NCBI RefSeq assembly: GCF_004804335.1
Contig: NZ_SRXY01000010.1
Location: forward strand, 108,595-172,594
Direction: 5' to 3'
Length of the DNA stretch: 64,000 nucleotides
Source: Pacificoceanicola onchidii
GTDB lineage: Bacteria; Pseudomonadota; Alphaproteobacteria; Rhodobacterales; Rhodobacteraceae
A program made the position numbers and the translations under genes. This document shows positions 27,761-36,590 of the stretch, piece after piece (position 1 is the stretch's first letter; every line of letters begins with the position of its first letter). A model generated the notes under the pieces. It saw only the letters and a list, made by a program, of their open reading frames with translations, had not been told where the DNA came from and searched no databases.

Positions 27761-29500
27761 ATGCGCAGACATCTACTATCCGCAGTGGCGGCGGCAGCCG
27801 TTATTGCTGGACACGGTTCTGCTTGGGCCGACGAAGCCGCAGCACAACGTTGGATTGACGACGAATTCCAGCCATCGACCTTGTCGAAAGACGAGCAGAT
27901 GGGTGAAATGAAGTGGTTCATCGAAGCTGCACAACCCTACGCTGGCATGGAAATCAACGTCCTGTCCGAGGGCATCCCCACGCACTCGTATGAATCCGAG
28001 GTTCTTACCAAGGCGTTCGAGGAAATCACCGGAATCAAGGTTAACCACCAGATCCTTGGCGAGGGCGAAGTGGTTCAGGCCGTGCAGACCCAGATGCAAA
28101 CCGGTCGGAACCTGTATGATGGTTACGTCAACGACAGTGACCTGATTGGCACGCACTCGCGCCTGCAACTGGCCTATAACCTGACCGAACAGATGGCGGG
28201 TGGCTGGGCGGGCACGACCTCGCCGACACTGGATCTGGATGACTTCATGGGCATTCAGTTCACCACCGGTCCGGACGGCAACCTGTACCAGCTGCCTGAC
28301 CAGCAGTTCGCGAACCTCTACTGGTTCCGCAAGGACTGGTTCGATGACGAGAACAACAAGGCCGCATTCAAGGAAAAATACGGCTATGATCTGGGCGTTC
28401 CGGTCAACTGGTCGGCCTATGAGGACATCGCGGAGTTCTTCACCAATGACGTGAAGGAAGTTGACGGCGTCGCAATCTACGGCCACATGGATTACGGAAA
28501 GCGCGCGCCTGACCTTGGCTGGCGCATGACCGATGCGTGGCTGTCGATGGCTGGCGCTGGTGACGTGGGTGAGCCGAATGGCGTTCCCGTCGACGAGTGG
28601 GGCATTCGCATGGAAGCGGGCACCTGCAACCCGGTTGGTGCGTCCGTCTCGCGCGGTGGTGCGGCAAACGGTCCGGCTGCGGTCTATGCGATCCGCAAAT
28701 GGGACGAATGGCTGCGCAACTATGCGCCTCCGGGTGCGGCGTCTTATGACTTCTACCAGTCGCTGCCGGCACTCAGTCAAGGCAACGTGGCCCAGCAGAT
28801 CTTCTGGTACACCGCCTTTACTGCCGACATGGTGAAGCCGAAATCCGAAGGCAACAACACCGTGGATGACGAAGGCACGCCGCTGTGGCGGATGGCGCCC
28901 AGCCCGCACGGCCCCTATTGGGAAGATGGCCAGAAGGTTGGGTATCAGGACGTGGGATCCTGGACATTCCTGAAGTCGACCCCCGAGGATCGTGCTCAAG
29001 CGGCTTGGCTGTATGCTCAGTTCGTGACGTCCAAGACGGTTGATGTGAAGAAGTCCCATGTGGGCCTGACCTTCATCCGCGACAGCTCGGTCAACCATGA
29101 GTCGTTCACCGAACGCGCACCCAAGCTGGGTGGTTTGGTCGAGTTCTACCGCTCGCCCGATCGTGTGGCATGGTCGCCGACCGGCATCAACGTGCCGGAC
29201 TATCCGAAGTTGGCCCAGATCTGGTGGCAGCAGATCGGTGACGTGAACTCAGGCGCCTTCACCCCGCAAGAGGCGATGGACCGTCTGGCCGAGGAAATGG
29301 ACATCACCATGGCCCGAATGCAGGCCGCGGATGAGGCCGCCAACGTCTATGGCGGATGTGGTCCACGTCTGAACGAACCGCAGGATCCTGCCTTCTGGCT
29401 GGAAAAAGCGGGTTCGCCCAAGGCCAAGCTGGAGAACGAAAAGCCGCAAGGCCAGACCGTCAACTATGACGAGCTGGTGGCGCGCTGGCAGGCCAACTAA
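27761..29500 (+). CDS. glpV: Glycerol-type ABC transporter substrate-binding protein
   Basis: 579 residues from ATG 27761, directly after GGGAGGAGACAG. Signal peptide of about 24 residues (LLSAVAAAAVIAGHGSAWA). The mature protein is of the large extracellular solute-binding type, with an INVLSEGIPTHSYESEVL N-terminus. Together with two ATPases, two permeases and a DUF2160 protein downstream it matches the GlpVSTPQU glycerol importer described in Rhizobium leguminosarum. Here glpV is first in the operon. No glpK, glpD or glpR gene is nearby, so the substrate (glycerol or a related polyol) is inferred from family only. Confidence 0.85.
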   Translation: MRRHLLSAVAAAAVIAGHGSAWADEAAAQRWIDDEFQPSTLSKDEQMGEMKWFIEAAQPYAGMEINVLSEGIPTHSYESEVLTKAFEEITGIKVNHQILGEGEVVQAVQTQMQTGRNLYDGYVNDSDLIGTHSRLQLAYNLTEQMAGGWAGTTSPTLDLDDFMGIQFTTGPDGNLYQLPDQQFANLYWFRKDWFDDENNKAAFKEKYGYDLGVPVNWSAYEDIAEFFTNDVKEVDGVAIYGHMDYGKRAPDLGWRMTDAWLSMAGAGDVGEPNGVPVDEWGIRMEAGTCNPVGASVSRGGAANGPAAVYAIRKWDEWLRNYAPPGAASYDFYQSLPALSQGNVAQQIFWYTAFTADMVKPKSEGNNTVDDEGTPLWRMAPSPHGPYWEDGQKVGYQDVGSWTFLKSTPEDRAQAAWLYAQFVTSKTVDVKKSHVGLTFIRDSSVNHESFTERAPKLGGLVEFYRSPDRVAWSPTGINVPDYPKLAQIWWQQIGDVNSGAFTPQEAMDRLAEEMDITMARMQAADEAANVYGGCGPRLNEPQDPAFWLEKAGSPKAKLENEKPQGQTVNYDELVARWQAN

Positions 29501-29581
29501 GCCAATGCAACCGGGGGTGCCGTGCGCGGCATCCCCACCCTACGACCAGTGCGCGGCACTGAAGGACCGGAATCCACGGAC

Positions 29582-30631
29582 ATGATCGAACTTAAAGACG
29601 CCACCAAATGGGTCGGCAATGTAATCCATATCAAACCTACGAACTTGTCGCTGCAGACCGGCCATTTCAATGTGCTGCTGGGGGCAACAGGATCGGGCAA
29701 GACCTCTCTGATCAAGATGATGGCCGGGCTGGACCCGATCGCCTCGGGCAAGGTCTTTATGGATGGGCAGGATGTGACAAGGCTGAACACTCAGAAGAGG
29801 CAGATCAGCTTGGTACACCAGTTCTTCGTGAACTATCCGCATATGACAGTATTCGACAATATCGCCTCGCCATTGCGCGTGGCAGGCATGGCAAAATCCG
29901 AAGTCGAGGGCCGTGTAGAAGAAGCAGCCGATCTGCTCCAACTGCGCCCGATGCTGCATCGCCGCCCGCATGAGCTGTCTGGCGGGCAGCAACAACGCAC
30001 CGCGCTGGCCCGCGCAATTGCGAAGGAAAGTCGTGCGGTGTTTCTGGACGAACCGCTGGCGAACCTCGACTATAAGCTGCGCGAGGAATTGCGCGAGCAA
30101 TTGCCCGATCTGTTCGCCGGACGTGGTGCCGTCGTGGTCTATGCCACGTCGGAACCCGAAGAGGCTCTGCTGCTGGGCGGCTACACCGCCTTGATGGAGG
30201 ACGGCCGGGTGACGCAGTTCGGTCCCACCGCAGACATCTATCGCAACCCCGAAAACATTGCCGCAGCTCGCGTTTTCTCGGACCCGCCCATCAACGTGGC
30301 GCGCATCACCGTTTTCGGCGCGCAGGCGGCACTGGAAGGCGGCGGCGGCTGGGCGGTCTCAGACATGGCAGATGGCGACTATATGGTCGCCGTCCGACCG
30401 CACCGCGTCACACCATTTAGAACGTCAGACGCGGATGTGGAATTAACTGGACGCGTGATCGTGACCGAGCTGTCGGGCTCGGATTCCAGCGCGCATTTCC
30501 GGCATGGCTCGGATGATTGGGTGTCGCTGGCCGCTGGGGTGCATCCCTATCAGGTCGGCGAGGATCACAGTTTCTACATGAACCCGGCGCATTGCCGGTA
30601 TTTCGGCCAAGACGGCAAAAGGGTGGCCTGA
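29582..30631 (+). CDS. glpS: ABC transporter ATP-binding protein GlpS-like
   Basis: 349 residues from ATG 29582. Walker A GATGSGKT (residues 34-41), Q-loop in SLVHQFFVNYPHMTVFDNI, signature LSGGQQQR, Walker B AVFLDEPLANLD; C-terminal TOBE-like domain as in MalK-type ATPases. The H-loop position reads VVYATSEPEEALLL, so Ser replaces the usual His. It pairs with the next ATPase, giving a heterodimeric motor. Confidence 0.9.
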   Translation: MIELKDATKWVGNVIHIKPTNLSLQTGHFNVLLGATGSGKTSLIKMMAGLDPIASGKVFMDGQDVTRLNTQKRQISLVHQFFVNYPHMTVFDNIASPLRVAGMAKSEVEGRVEEAADLLQLRPMLHRRPHELSGGQQQRTALARAIAKESRAVFLDEPLANLDYKLREELREQLPDLFAGRGAVVVYATSEPEEALLLGGYTALMEDGRVTQFGPTADIYRNPENIAAARVFSDPPINVARITVFGAQAALEGGGGWAVSDMADGDYMVAVRPHRVTPFRTSDADVELTGRVIVTELSGSDSSAHFRHGSDDWVSLAAGVHPYQVGEDHSFYMNPAHCRYFGQDGKRVA

Positions 30632-30632
30632 C

Positions 30633-31709
30633 ATGGCACAGATCAAACTTTCGAACCTGCGGCATAGCTATATGCCTAACCCGCAAGGTCCGCAGGACTA
30701 TGCGCTGAAGGAAATCGACGTCACATGGCGCGATGGCGGGGCCTATGCGCTGCTCGGGCCCTCCGGCTGTGGTAAATCCACTTTGTTGAATATCATCTCG
30801 GGCCTGCTGACGCCGTCCGAAGGGCAAATCCTGTTCGATGACCAGGACGTTACCATCCTGCCCCCCGATCAGCGCAACATTGCGCAGGTATTCCAGTTTC
30901 CGGTGATCTACGACACGATGACCGTGGGCGAAAACCTGGCCTTTCCGCTGAAGAACCGAGGCGTTGACCCGGCAACAATCAAGCGTCGCGTCGATGAGAT
31001 TGCCGAGATGCTGGACGTCACCGACATGCTGGATACCCGTGCCAGTGGCCTGAGCCCGGACAACAAGCAGAAAATCTCGATGGGGCGCGGTCTGGTCCGT
31101 GATGACGTGAACGCGGTGATGTTTGACGAGCCGCTAACCGTGATCGACCCGCATCTGAAATGGAAGCTGCGGTCTAAGTTGAAGGAACTACACCAGCGCG
31201 TCAAAGCCACGATGATCTACGTAACCCACGATCAGACCGAGGCCCTGACCTTCGCCGACGAAGTGGTCGTAATGCAGGAAGGCGAAGTGGTGCAGATCGG
31301 TACGCCAGTTGAACTGTTCGAGCGGCCTCAGCACACGTTTGTCGGCCATTTCATCGGCTCGCCCGGCATGAATGTTCTACCCTGCGAAGCCAAAGGCGAT
31401 CGCGCGGTCTTCGAAGGCCATGAGGTGATGTTGGAAGGCCCCACCCACGGCGACGGAGGTCGCACCGATCTGGGTATTCGCCCGGAATATGTGGGCTTTG
31501 GCGACACCGGCATTCCTGCACATGTGACCAAAGTTTCGGACATCGGTCGCCACTATGTGGTCAGCGCCATGGTCGGCAACACCGCCTTAAAGGCCGTCAC
31601 CGAACATCAGGTGCCAGAACCCGGATCCGAGGTATTCCTGCAATTCAACCCAGAACAATCGCGCGTCTATCGCGACGGCTGGATCGCAACCGAGGAGCGG
31701 GCGCAATGA
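30633..31709 (+). CDS. glpT: ABC transporter ATP-binding protein GlpT-like, degenerate signature
   Basis: 358 residues, one nt after glpS. Walker A GPSGCGKST at residues 42-50, Walker B AVMFDEPLTVID and H-loop YVTHDQTEAL are intact, but the LSGGQ signature reads LSPDNKQKISMGRG. With the H-loop change in GlpS this means only one composite site of the heterodimer is likely fully active. C-terminal TOBE-like domain present. The stop overlaps glpP as ATGA. Confidence 0.9.
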   Translation: MAQIKLSNLRHSYMPNPQGPQDYALKEIDVTWRDGGAYALLGPSGCGKSTLLNIISGLLTPSEGQILFDDQDVTILPPDQRNIAQVFQFPVIYDTMTVGENLAFPLKNRGVDPATIKRRVDEIAEMLDVTDMLDTRASGLSPDNKQKISMGRGLVRDDVNAVMFDEPLTVIDPHLKWKLRSKLKELHQRVKATMIYVTHDQTEALTFADEVVVMQEGEVVQIGTPVELFERPQHTFVGHFIGSPGMNVLPCEAKGDRAVFEGHEVMLEGPTHGDGGRTDLGIRPEYVGFGDTGIPAHVTKVSDIGRHYVVSAMVGNTALKAVTEHQVPEPGSEVFLQFNPEQSRVYRDGWIATEERAQ

Positions 31710-32569
31710 GAACGGAAAACCAAAAGGCATGGTTCTTTGTCCTGCCGGTGCTGGCGCTGGTCGCGTTCAACGCGCTGGTGCCGATGATGACGGTGGTCAA
31801 CTACTCGGTGCAGGAAACCTTTGGCAACAATCAGTTCTTTTGGGAAGGTCTGGGCTGGTTCGAACAAATCCTGCGTTCTGACCGGTTCCAAGCAGCCCTC
31901 GGTCGGCAGTTCCTGTTCACCTTCCTGATACTGCTGATCGAGGTGCCTTTGGGCATCATTGTTGCCCTGTCGATGCCGCGAAAAGGGGTTTGGGTGCCGG
32001 TTTGTCTGGTGCTTATGGCGTTGCCGATGCTGATCCCCTGGAACGTGGTCGGTTCAATGTGGAATATCTTTACGCTGCCGAAAATCGGCCTGATGGGATA
32101 TTTCCTGAATGATGTTCTGGGCATCAACTATGACATGACGCAACAGCCGCTGTCGGCCTGGATCACGGTCATTGTCATGGATGTCTGGCACTGGACGTCG
32201 CTGGTGGTTCTGCTGTGCTATGCGGGCCTCGTGTCGATCCCGGATGCCTATTACCAGGCCGCCAAAATCGACGGGGCCAGCCCGTGGTCGGTGTTCCGCT
32301 ACATCCAGCTGCCCAAGATGAAAACCGTTCTGACCATCGCCGTTTTGCTGCGGTTCATGGACAGTTTCAACATCTATACCGAGCCCTTCGTTCTAACTGG
32401 CGGCGGCCCCGGTAATTCGACCACCTTACTGTCGATCGACCTTGTGAAGATCGCGCTGGGACAGTTCGATCTTGGCCCTGCTGCCGCGATGAGCCTGATC
32501 TACTTCGCCATTACATTGTTGGTCAGTTGGGTCTTTTACACTCTGATGACAAAGGATGACGCGCAATGA
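31706..32569 (+). CDS. glpP: ABC transporter permease GlpP-like
   Basis: 287 residues with six predicted membrane helices. The BPD_transp_1 EAA loop (YQAAKIDGASPWSVFRYIQLPKM) is near residues 190-212 and docks to an ATPase. MalF-type permease of the sugar/polyol importers. Overlaps the genes on both sides by 4 nt (ATGA). Confidence 0.92.
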   Translation: MRTENQKAWFFVLPVLALVAFNALVPMMTVVNYSVQETFGNNQFFWEGLGWFEQILRSDRFQAALGRQFLFTFLILLIEVPLGIIVALSMPRKGVWVPVCLVLMALPMLIPWNVVGSMWNIFTLPKIGLMGYFLNDVLGINYDMTQQPLSAWITVIVMDVWHWTSLVVLLCYAGLVSIPDAYYQAAKIDGASPWSVFRYIQLPKMKTVLTIAVLLRFMDSFNIYTEPFVLTGGGPGNSTTLLSIDLVKIALGQFDLGPAAAMSLIYFAITLLVSWVFYTLMTKDDAQ

Positions 32570-33363
32570 AGAAGCGGTCTCTTATCCCGATCCTCTACAT
32601 CGCGTTCCTGATGCTGCCGATCTACTGGCTGGTGGCGATGTCCTTCAAGACCACGAACGAGATCCTGTCGGGCTTTTCCCTGTTCCCGCAGACCTTCACG
32701 CTGGAGAACTACATCACCATCTTCACAGACCCGACGTGGTACTGGGGCTATATCAACTCGATCATCTACGTTACGATCAACACGGTTCTGTCGGTCTGTG
32801 TGGCGCTGCCTGCGGCCTACGCGTTCTCGCGCTATCGGTTCTTGGGCGACAGGCAGCTGTTCTTTTGGCTGCTTACCAACCGGATGGCCCCGGCAGCCGT
32901 GTTCGCTCTGCCGTTCTTCCAGCTTTATTCGTCGATCCACCTGTTTGACACCTACCTAGCCGTGGCGCTGGCACACACGCTGTTCAATGTGCCTCTGGCG
33001 GTGTGGATTCTTGAGGGCTTCATGCGCGGCATTCCGAAAGAGTTGGACGAAACCGCCTATGTTGACGGCTATTCCTTCCCGCGGTTCTTCGTCACAATCT
33101 TCTTGCCCAACATCAAAGCCGGTGTCGGCGTCGCAGCCTTCTTCTGCTTTATGTTCTCGTGGGTCGAGATGCTGCTGGCCAAAACACTGACTGCAGTCGA
33201 GGCCAAACCCATCGCCGCCGTGATGACCCGCACCGCCTCTAGCGCGGGGTATGAGTTGGGCTTGCTGGCTGCCGCCGGAACGCTGACCATCATCCCAGGG
33301 GCAATCGTCATCTGGTTTGTCCGCAACTACATCGCGCGTGGGTTCGCGATGGGCCGAGTGTGA
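32566..33363 (+). CDS. glpQ: ABC transporter permease GlpQ-like
   Basis: 265 residues, MalG-type permease with six membrane helices and EAA loop ELDETAYVDGYSFPRFF near residues 155-170. It forms the second half of the membrane channel with GlpP. Starts by ATGA overlap with glpP and ends overlapping a GTG of the next gene. Confidence 0.92.
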   Translation: MKKRSLIPILYIAFLMLPIYWLVAMSFKTTNEILSGFSLFPQTFTLENYITIFTDPTWYWGYINSIIYVTINTVLSVCVALPAAYAFSRYRFLGDRQLFFWLLTNRMAPAAVFALPFFQLYSSIHLFDTYLAVALAHTLFNVPLAVWILEGFMRGIPKELDETAYVDGYSFPRFFVTIFLPNIKAGVGVAAFFCFMFSWVEMLLAKTLTAVEAKPIAAVMTRTASSAGYELGLLAAAGTLTIIPGAIVIWFVRNYIARGFAMGRV

Positions 33364-33371
33364 GGTTCGAT

Positions 33372-33773
33372 ATGCGTAAACTTCTTCTCTCCCTTCCATT
33401 TCTGCCTTCCATGGCAGCGGCTCAGCAGGCCGGCTGGGGCAGCGTCGGCCAGCAAGAGGAAAAGGGCTTTTCGTGGACTGATCCACTATGGCCCGATTTC
33501 TGGATGGCCTGGACGCCGGCCACACTGGCGCTGTTTGTCGGCATCTTCTCGGCCATTGCTTTGATCGGTGTACTGGAAGGGTTCAAATTTCGCGACGGGA
33601 TCGAACGACGTGGCGTACTCGGGCTGACAACGACGCTGGGTGACCGTCTGTTCATTACGCTTCTCGGATCGGCCTACATCTTCCTCGCCTGGCTTGGGTT
33701 GGTGGGTCAACCGGTCTGGACACCTCTTTTCCTGTCCATCGGTTGGGGTGTCTTCGTCTTCTGGAAAGTTTAG
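33372..33773 (+). CDS. glpU: Small membrane protein GlpU (DUF2160)
   Basis: 133 residues from ATG 33372, which has GAGG six nt upstream; GTG 33360 would overlap glpQ by 4 nt and is an alternative. An N-terminal signal-like segment ends in MAAAQQ, and three hydrophobic segments follow. DUF2160 proteins are found in glp-type ABC operons; their role in transport is not established. Last gene of the operon; no clear terminator follows before the blaI-like gene 66 nt on. Confidence 0.85.
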   Translation: MRKLLLSLPFLPSMAAAQQAGWGSVGQQEEKGFSWTDPLWPDFWMAWTPATLALFVGIFSAIALIGVLEGFKFRDGIERRGVLGLTTTLGDRLFITLLGSAYIFLAWLGLVGQPVWTPLFLSIGWGVFVFWKV

Positions 33774-33839
33774 GCTTTGCGAAACAGCGAAAGGATGCTT
33801 GTCTGTCAGGCATACTAAAAAATTGCGACCCCGAGATCG

Positions 33840-34235
33840 ATGCGTAAGAAAAAAACAACAAATCTGCTGACCGAAGTGGAACTTGAGTTCATGAACGAAC
33901 TCTGGGCGCTTGGTCAGGGTTCGGTCCGTGAAGTCCTTGATCGCCTGCCACCTGATCGCAATCTGGCCTACACATCAGGCGCCACGATTCTGCGGATCCT
34001 TGATGAAAAAGGGTTCGTCGAAAGCGAAAAGAACGGCAAGTCGCTGATCTACAGACCGCTTCTCGAAAAGGACAGGTATCAGTCGCGGTCGCTGCAGAAT
34101 CTGTCCCGGACCCTATTTGACGACACACCTGCGACGCTGGTTGCAAGGCTGGTCGACGATGAGGGGCTTACAGAAGATGACCTAGAGGAGATTCGAGCAC
34201 TGGTAGAGAGGAGACTGCAAAATGACAGCGGTTAA
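33840..34235 (+). CDS. BlaI/MecI/CopY-family repressor
   Basis: 131 residues. The N-terminal winged helix (residues about 8-75; VELEFMNELWALGQGSVREVLDRL, then SGATILRILDEKGFV) is that of BlaI/MecI, and the C-terminal half is the dimerisation domain cut by the partner protease in that family. It overlaps the metallopeptidase gene by 14 nt. No beta-lactamase or penicillin-binding protein gene is adjacent, so the regulated target is unknown. Confidence 0.9.
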   Translation: MRKKKTTNLLTEVELEFMNELWALGQGSVREVLDRLPPDRNLAYTSGATILRILDEKGFVESEKNGKSLIYRPLLEKDRYQSRSLQNLSRTLFDDTPATLVARLVDDEGLTEDDLEEIRALVERRLQNDSG

Positions 34236-35319
34236 ACCGGTTCTTGACGCATTTCTCGAGTTCAACGTTGTGCTTGGATTATCGGCGCTGATCTGGCTGG
34301 TCGTGCGCGGGGTCCTTGCGATGACTCCCATGCGGTACGGCTTCGTTGCTCAGCTTCGGTCGCTCAAGATACTTTGCATTGGCGTTATACTCAGCCCTAT
34401 TCTGGCGATAGGCGTTTCGGGTTTTGTCGCTCAGGTGTGGCCCGGACGCTTTGTGGCGCTGGGGGATATCGCAGTGGCGGCCTATCTGCGCGGTGAAATC
34501 GCCATGCCGGCCGCACAGTTCGAAACCCTTCTGAACACGCGCGAACGCTGGGTTGATCATGTCCTTTCTGGCGACTCGGTCTTTGTGACGTGCGCGTTGA
34601 TTGCGATGTTTCTGATGGCGGCTGTTCTGGCAGTTCGGGTTGCTCTGAACGCGCTTGCTATTCGCAACGCCGTAAGGTCCAGCTTTCTGTGGCGGCAATC
34701 CTCCAAGGTAGATATCCGTATCTCGGATCGCGTTACCGTGCCGTTTGCAGTGCGCGGCCTTCGTCGCCGGCACGTCGTTTTGCCCAGCCATCTGCTGAAC
34801 TCGCCGCGCGATCTGCGCTTTGCTCTGGCGCATGAATTTCAGCATATCCGCGCATTGGACGTGGAATGGGAATTGGGATTCGAGCTTCTGCGCCCGCTGC
34901 TGTTCTGGAACCCGGCCTACCTGGCAATGAAGCATCAGTTCGACCGGCTTCGCGAGTTAGCCTGCGATCAGTCCGTTGTCTCGCGCAAAGGCATTGACGC
35001 GACAGACTATACCGCCTGTTTGCTTGAATATTGCACACGTTCGGTAAAGCTGAAGAGCCCTCGTATTCTTCATGTGGCTTTGGTGAACGGGCAGAAAGCA
35101 AAGCATGTATTGCGTCAGCGTGTGATTGCTCTGACCGATGCGCCTGTGACGACCACACAATTGTCAGCGCTTTTCTTTGGTTTGACGCTTTCTCTGGTTG
35201 TTGTGCTCGCCATTGGTTCAGCCTCGGTGCGTCAAACTCAGGACTGGAGCCACGACCGTCTGATGCTTTCGACGGTTGTAAATCTGGAACGGCTGGAGGC
35301 TCGGAATCAGGGTAACTGA
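34222..35319 (+). CDS. BlaR1/M56-family membrane metallopeptidase
   Basis: 365 residues, four to five membrane segments, zinc motif HEFQH (HExxH) near residue 208 followed by ELACD, the third-ligand motif of M56. The large extracellular penicillin-sensor domain of BlaR1 (about 250 residues) is absent: only about 60 residues follow the last membrane helix. It would cleave the BlaI-like repressor in response to an unknown signal. Coupled to the repressor gene by overlap. Confidence 0.88.
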   Translation: MTAVKPVLDAFLEFNVVLGLSALIWLVVRGVLAMTPMRYGFVAQLRSLKILCIGVILSPILAIGVSGFVAQVWPGRFVALGDIAVAAYLRGEIAMPAAQFETLLNTRERWVDHVLSGDSVFVTCALIAMFLMAAVLAVRVALNALAIRNAVRSSFLWRQSSKVDIRISDRVTVPFAVRGLRRRHVVLPSHLLNSPRDLRFALAHEFQHIRALDVEWELGFELLRPLLFWNPAYLAMKHQFDRLRELACDQSVVSRKGIDATDYTACLLEYCTRSVKLKSPRILHVALVNGQKAKHVLRQRVIALTDAPVTTTQLSALFFGLTLSLVVVLAIGSASVRQTQDWSHDRLMLSTVVNLERLEARNQGN

Positions 35320-35674
35320 TAGGCTGAATAGTAAGTCCGGTATGGGTTGGAGAATCGGCCTCACGAGTATTGCTAGCAAGTTAGTCGCAGGTTCGGCACG
35401 ACTATGCTGCTGGTTCTCAATGAGTCCAGGTCCAAGTTACCGCTGTCAACGGCTTTAATACGGGTGCCCGTTTTGCTCGAAATCGATTGACTGAGAACGA
35501 TTTGATGGCAGCCAATGACCGCAATCAAAGCTTCGCAGTCACTCCTTCCAGATGCAGCATCTGGAACTATGGGCTCTGACCGGACCTCAGATGCGACGCA
35601 GCATCCTGTGATATGATGGCAACGTCAACGTCGGGTTGTCGTTGTGGAGGGCATGGCGGATCGGAGGATCAGTC
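35320..35674. other. Non-coding gap before recombinase copy 1
   Basis: Carries a GCAGCATCTGG..GGCTCTGACCGGAC block (about 35559-35590). The last 70 nt (35604-35674) are nearly identical to the sequence before recombinase copy 2, including TGTGATATGAT, a candidate extended -10, and the GGAGG ribosome binding site. Confidence 0.55.
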
Positions 35675-36307
35675 ATGGAAATACCAAACTTGCCTTCCGT
35701 TCGTGCGCTTCGCCCGGCTTGGAACAAGGGACGCATCGTCGGTCAGAAACGGCCACTGAAACCAAAACACGTCTGGGCAATCCGCGTTCGACTTGAATTG
35801 GCAGAAAATCACCGGGAACTCGCGCTATTCAACATGGCGATCGACAGCAAACTACGCGGATGTGACCTTGTGAAAATGAAGGTCGTCGATGTTTTAGCAT
35901 CCGGTCAGATCAAAGAACGGGCATCTGTGCTACAAAGCAAGACACAGAAACCCGTGCGATTTGAGATATCCAAAGGCACACGCGCGTCGGTCGAAAAGTG
36001 GATGGAAGATGAGCTCATGGTCGGCTCAGAATACCTTTGGCCAGGTCGATTCCATGAACGCTTGCACATCTCGACACGCCAGTACGCCCGGATCGTCCGC
36101 GATTGGGTGGCGTCGATCGGCCTGGAGGCCAGCGCATACGGAACGCATTCGACGCGAAGGACAAAAGTCACACAGATCTATAAGAAGACCGGCAACTTGC
36201 GGGCGGTCCAGCTCCCACTTGGGCACACTAAGATGAATAGCACTGTCCGTTATCTCGGCGTTGAACTGGAAGATGCTCTTGCGATTGCAGCGGCCATTGA
36301 AATTTAG
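35675..36307 (+). CDS. Tyrosine recombinase, copy 1
   Basis: 210 residues from ATG 35675 behind CGGAGG. Catalytic residues are present: Arg61 (KLRGCDL), Lys near 89, His158 and Arg161 (HSTRR), His184 (LGHTK), nucleophile Tyr193 (VRYLG). There is no separate N-terminal core-binding domain beyond about 55 residues, so it belongs to the short plasmid/phage-type recombinases. About 93% identical to copy 2; notable changes are Leu to Pro just before LGHTK and Met to Thr within HSxRR, which might impair it. A hairpin follows the stop. Confidence 0.9.
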   Translation: MEIPNLPSVRALRPAWNKGRIVGQKRPLKPKHVWAIRVRLELAENHRELALFNMAIDSKLRGCDLVKMKVVDVLASGQIKERASVLQSKTQKPVRFEISKGTRASVEKWMEDELMVGSEYLWPGRFHERLHISTRQYARIVRDWVASIGLEASAYGTHSTRRTKVTQIYKKTGNLRAVQLPLGHTKMNSTVRYLGVELEDALAIAAAIEI

Positions 36308-36313
36308 CAATTT

Positions 36314-36335
36314 GGGCCGTCTTAGCGGACGGCCC
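36314..36335 (+). terminator. Hairpin after recombinase copy 1
   Basis: GGGCCGTC-TTAGCG-GACGGCCC, a perfect 8-bp stem with 6-nt loop, 6 nt after the stop. No T-run. The matching hairpin after copy 2 (43670-43691) differs in sequence but is preserved in shape. Confidence 0.55.
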
Positions 36336-36351
36336 GGACCGGACATTGATC

Positions 36352-36585
36352 ATGGCGATTGGCGCTTCTGTGCGGATTCCCCAAAGCCGACGTTCAAGAA
36401 TGCAGACAAAACTAGCACTCGGAAAGCAGGGCAAGCTGATCTTTGAGCCCTACGGTCCCTGTATTCCCACCGAGCCAGAGGTTAACAACGGGGGAAAGTG
36501 GGACAGGCATCTCGTTCCGAGTGTATTGGGCTGCCCACGACGATTATTCGATCCGCCCGAGATCGACTCCTTAATTCTTGAGTAG
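36352..36585 (+). CDS. Possible small hypothetical protein
   Basis: 77 residues from ATG 36352, ending 5 nt before the 340-residue gene, the only argument for translation. Basic N-terminus, no recognised domain. It may be spurious. Confidence 0.3.
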   Translation: MAIGASVRIPQSRRSRMQTKLALGKQGKLIFEPYGPCIPTEPEVNNGGKWDRHLVPSVLGCPRRLFDPPEIDSLILE

Positions 36586-36590
36586 ACGAA

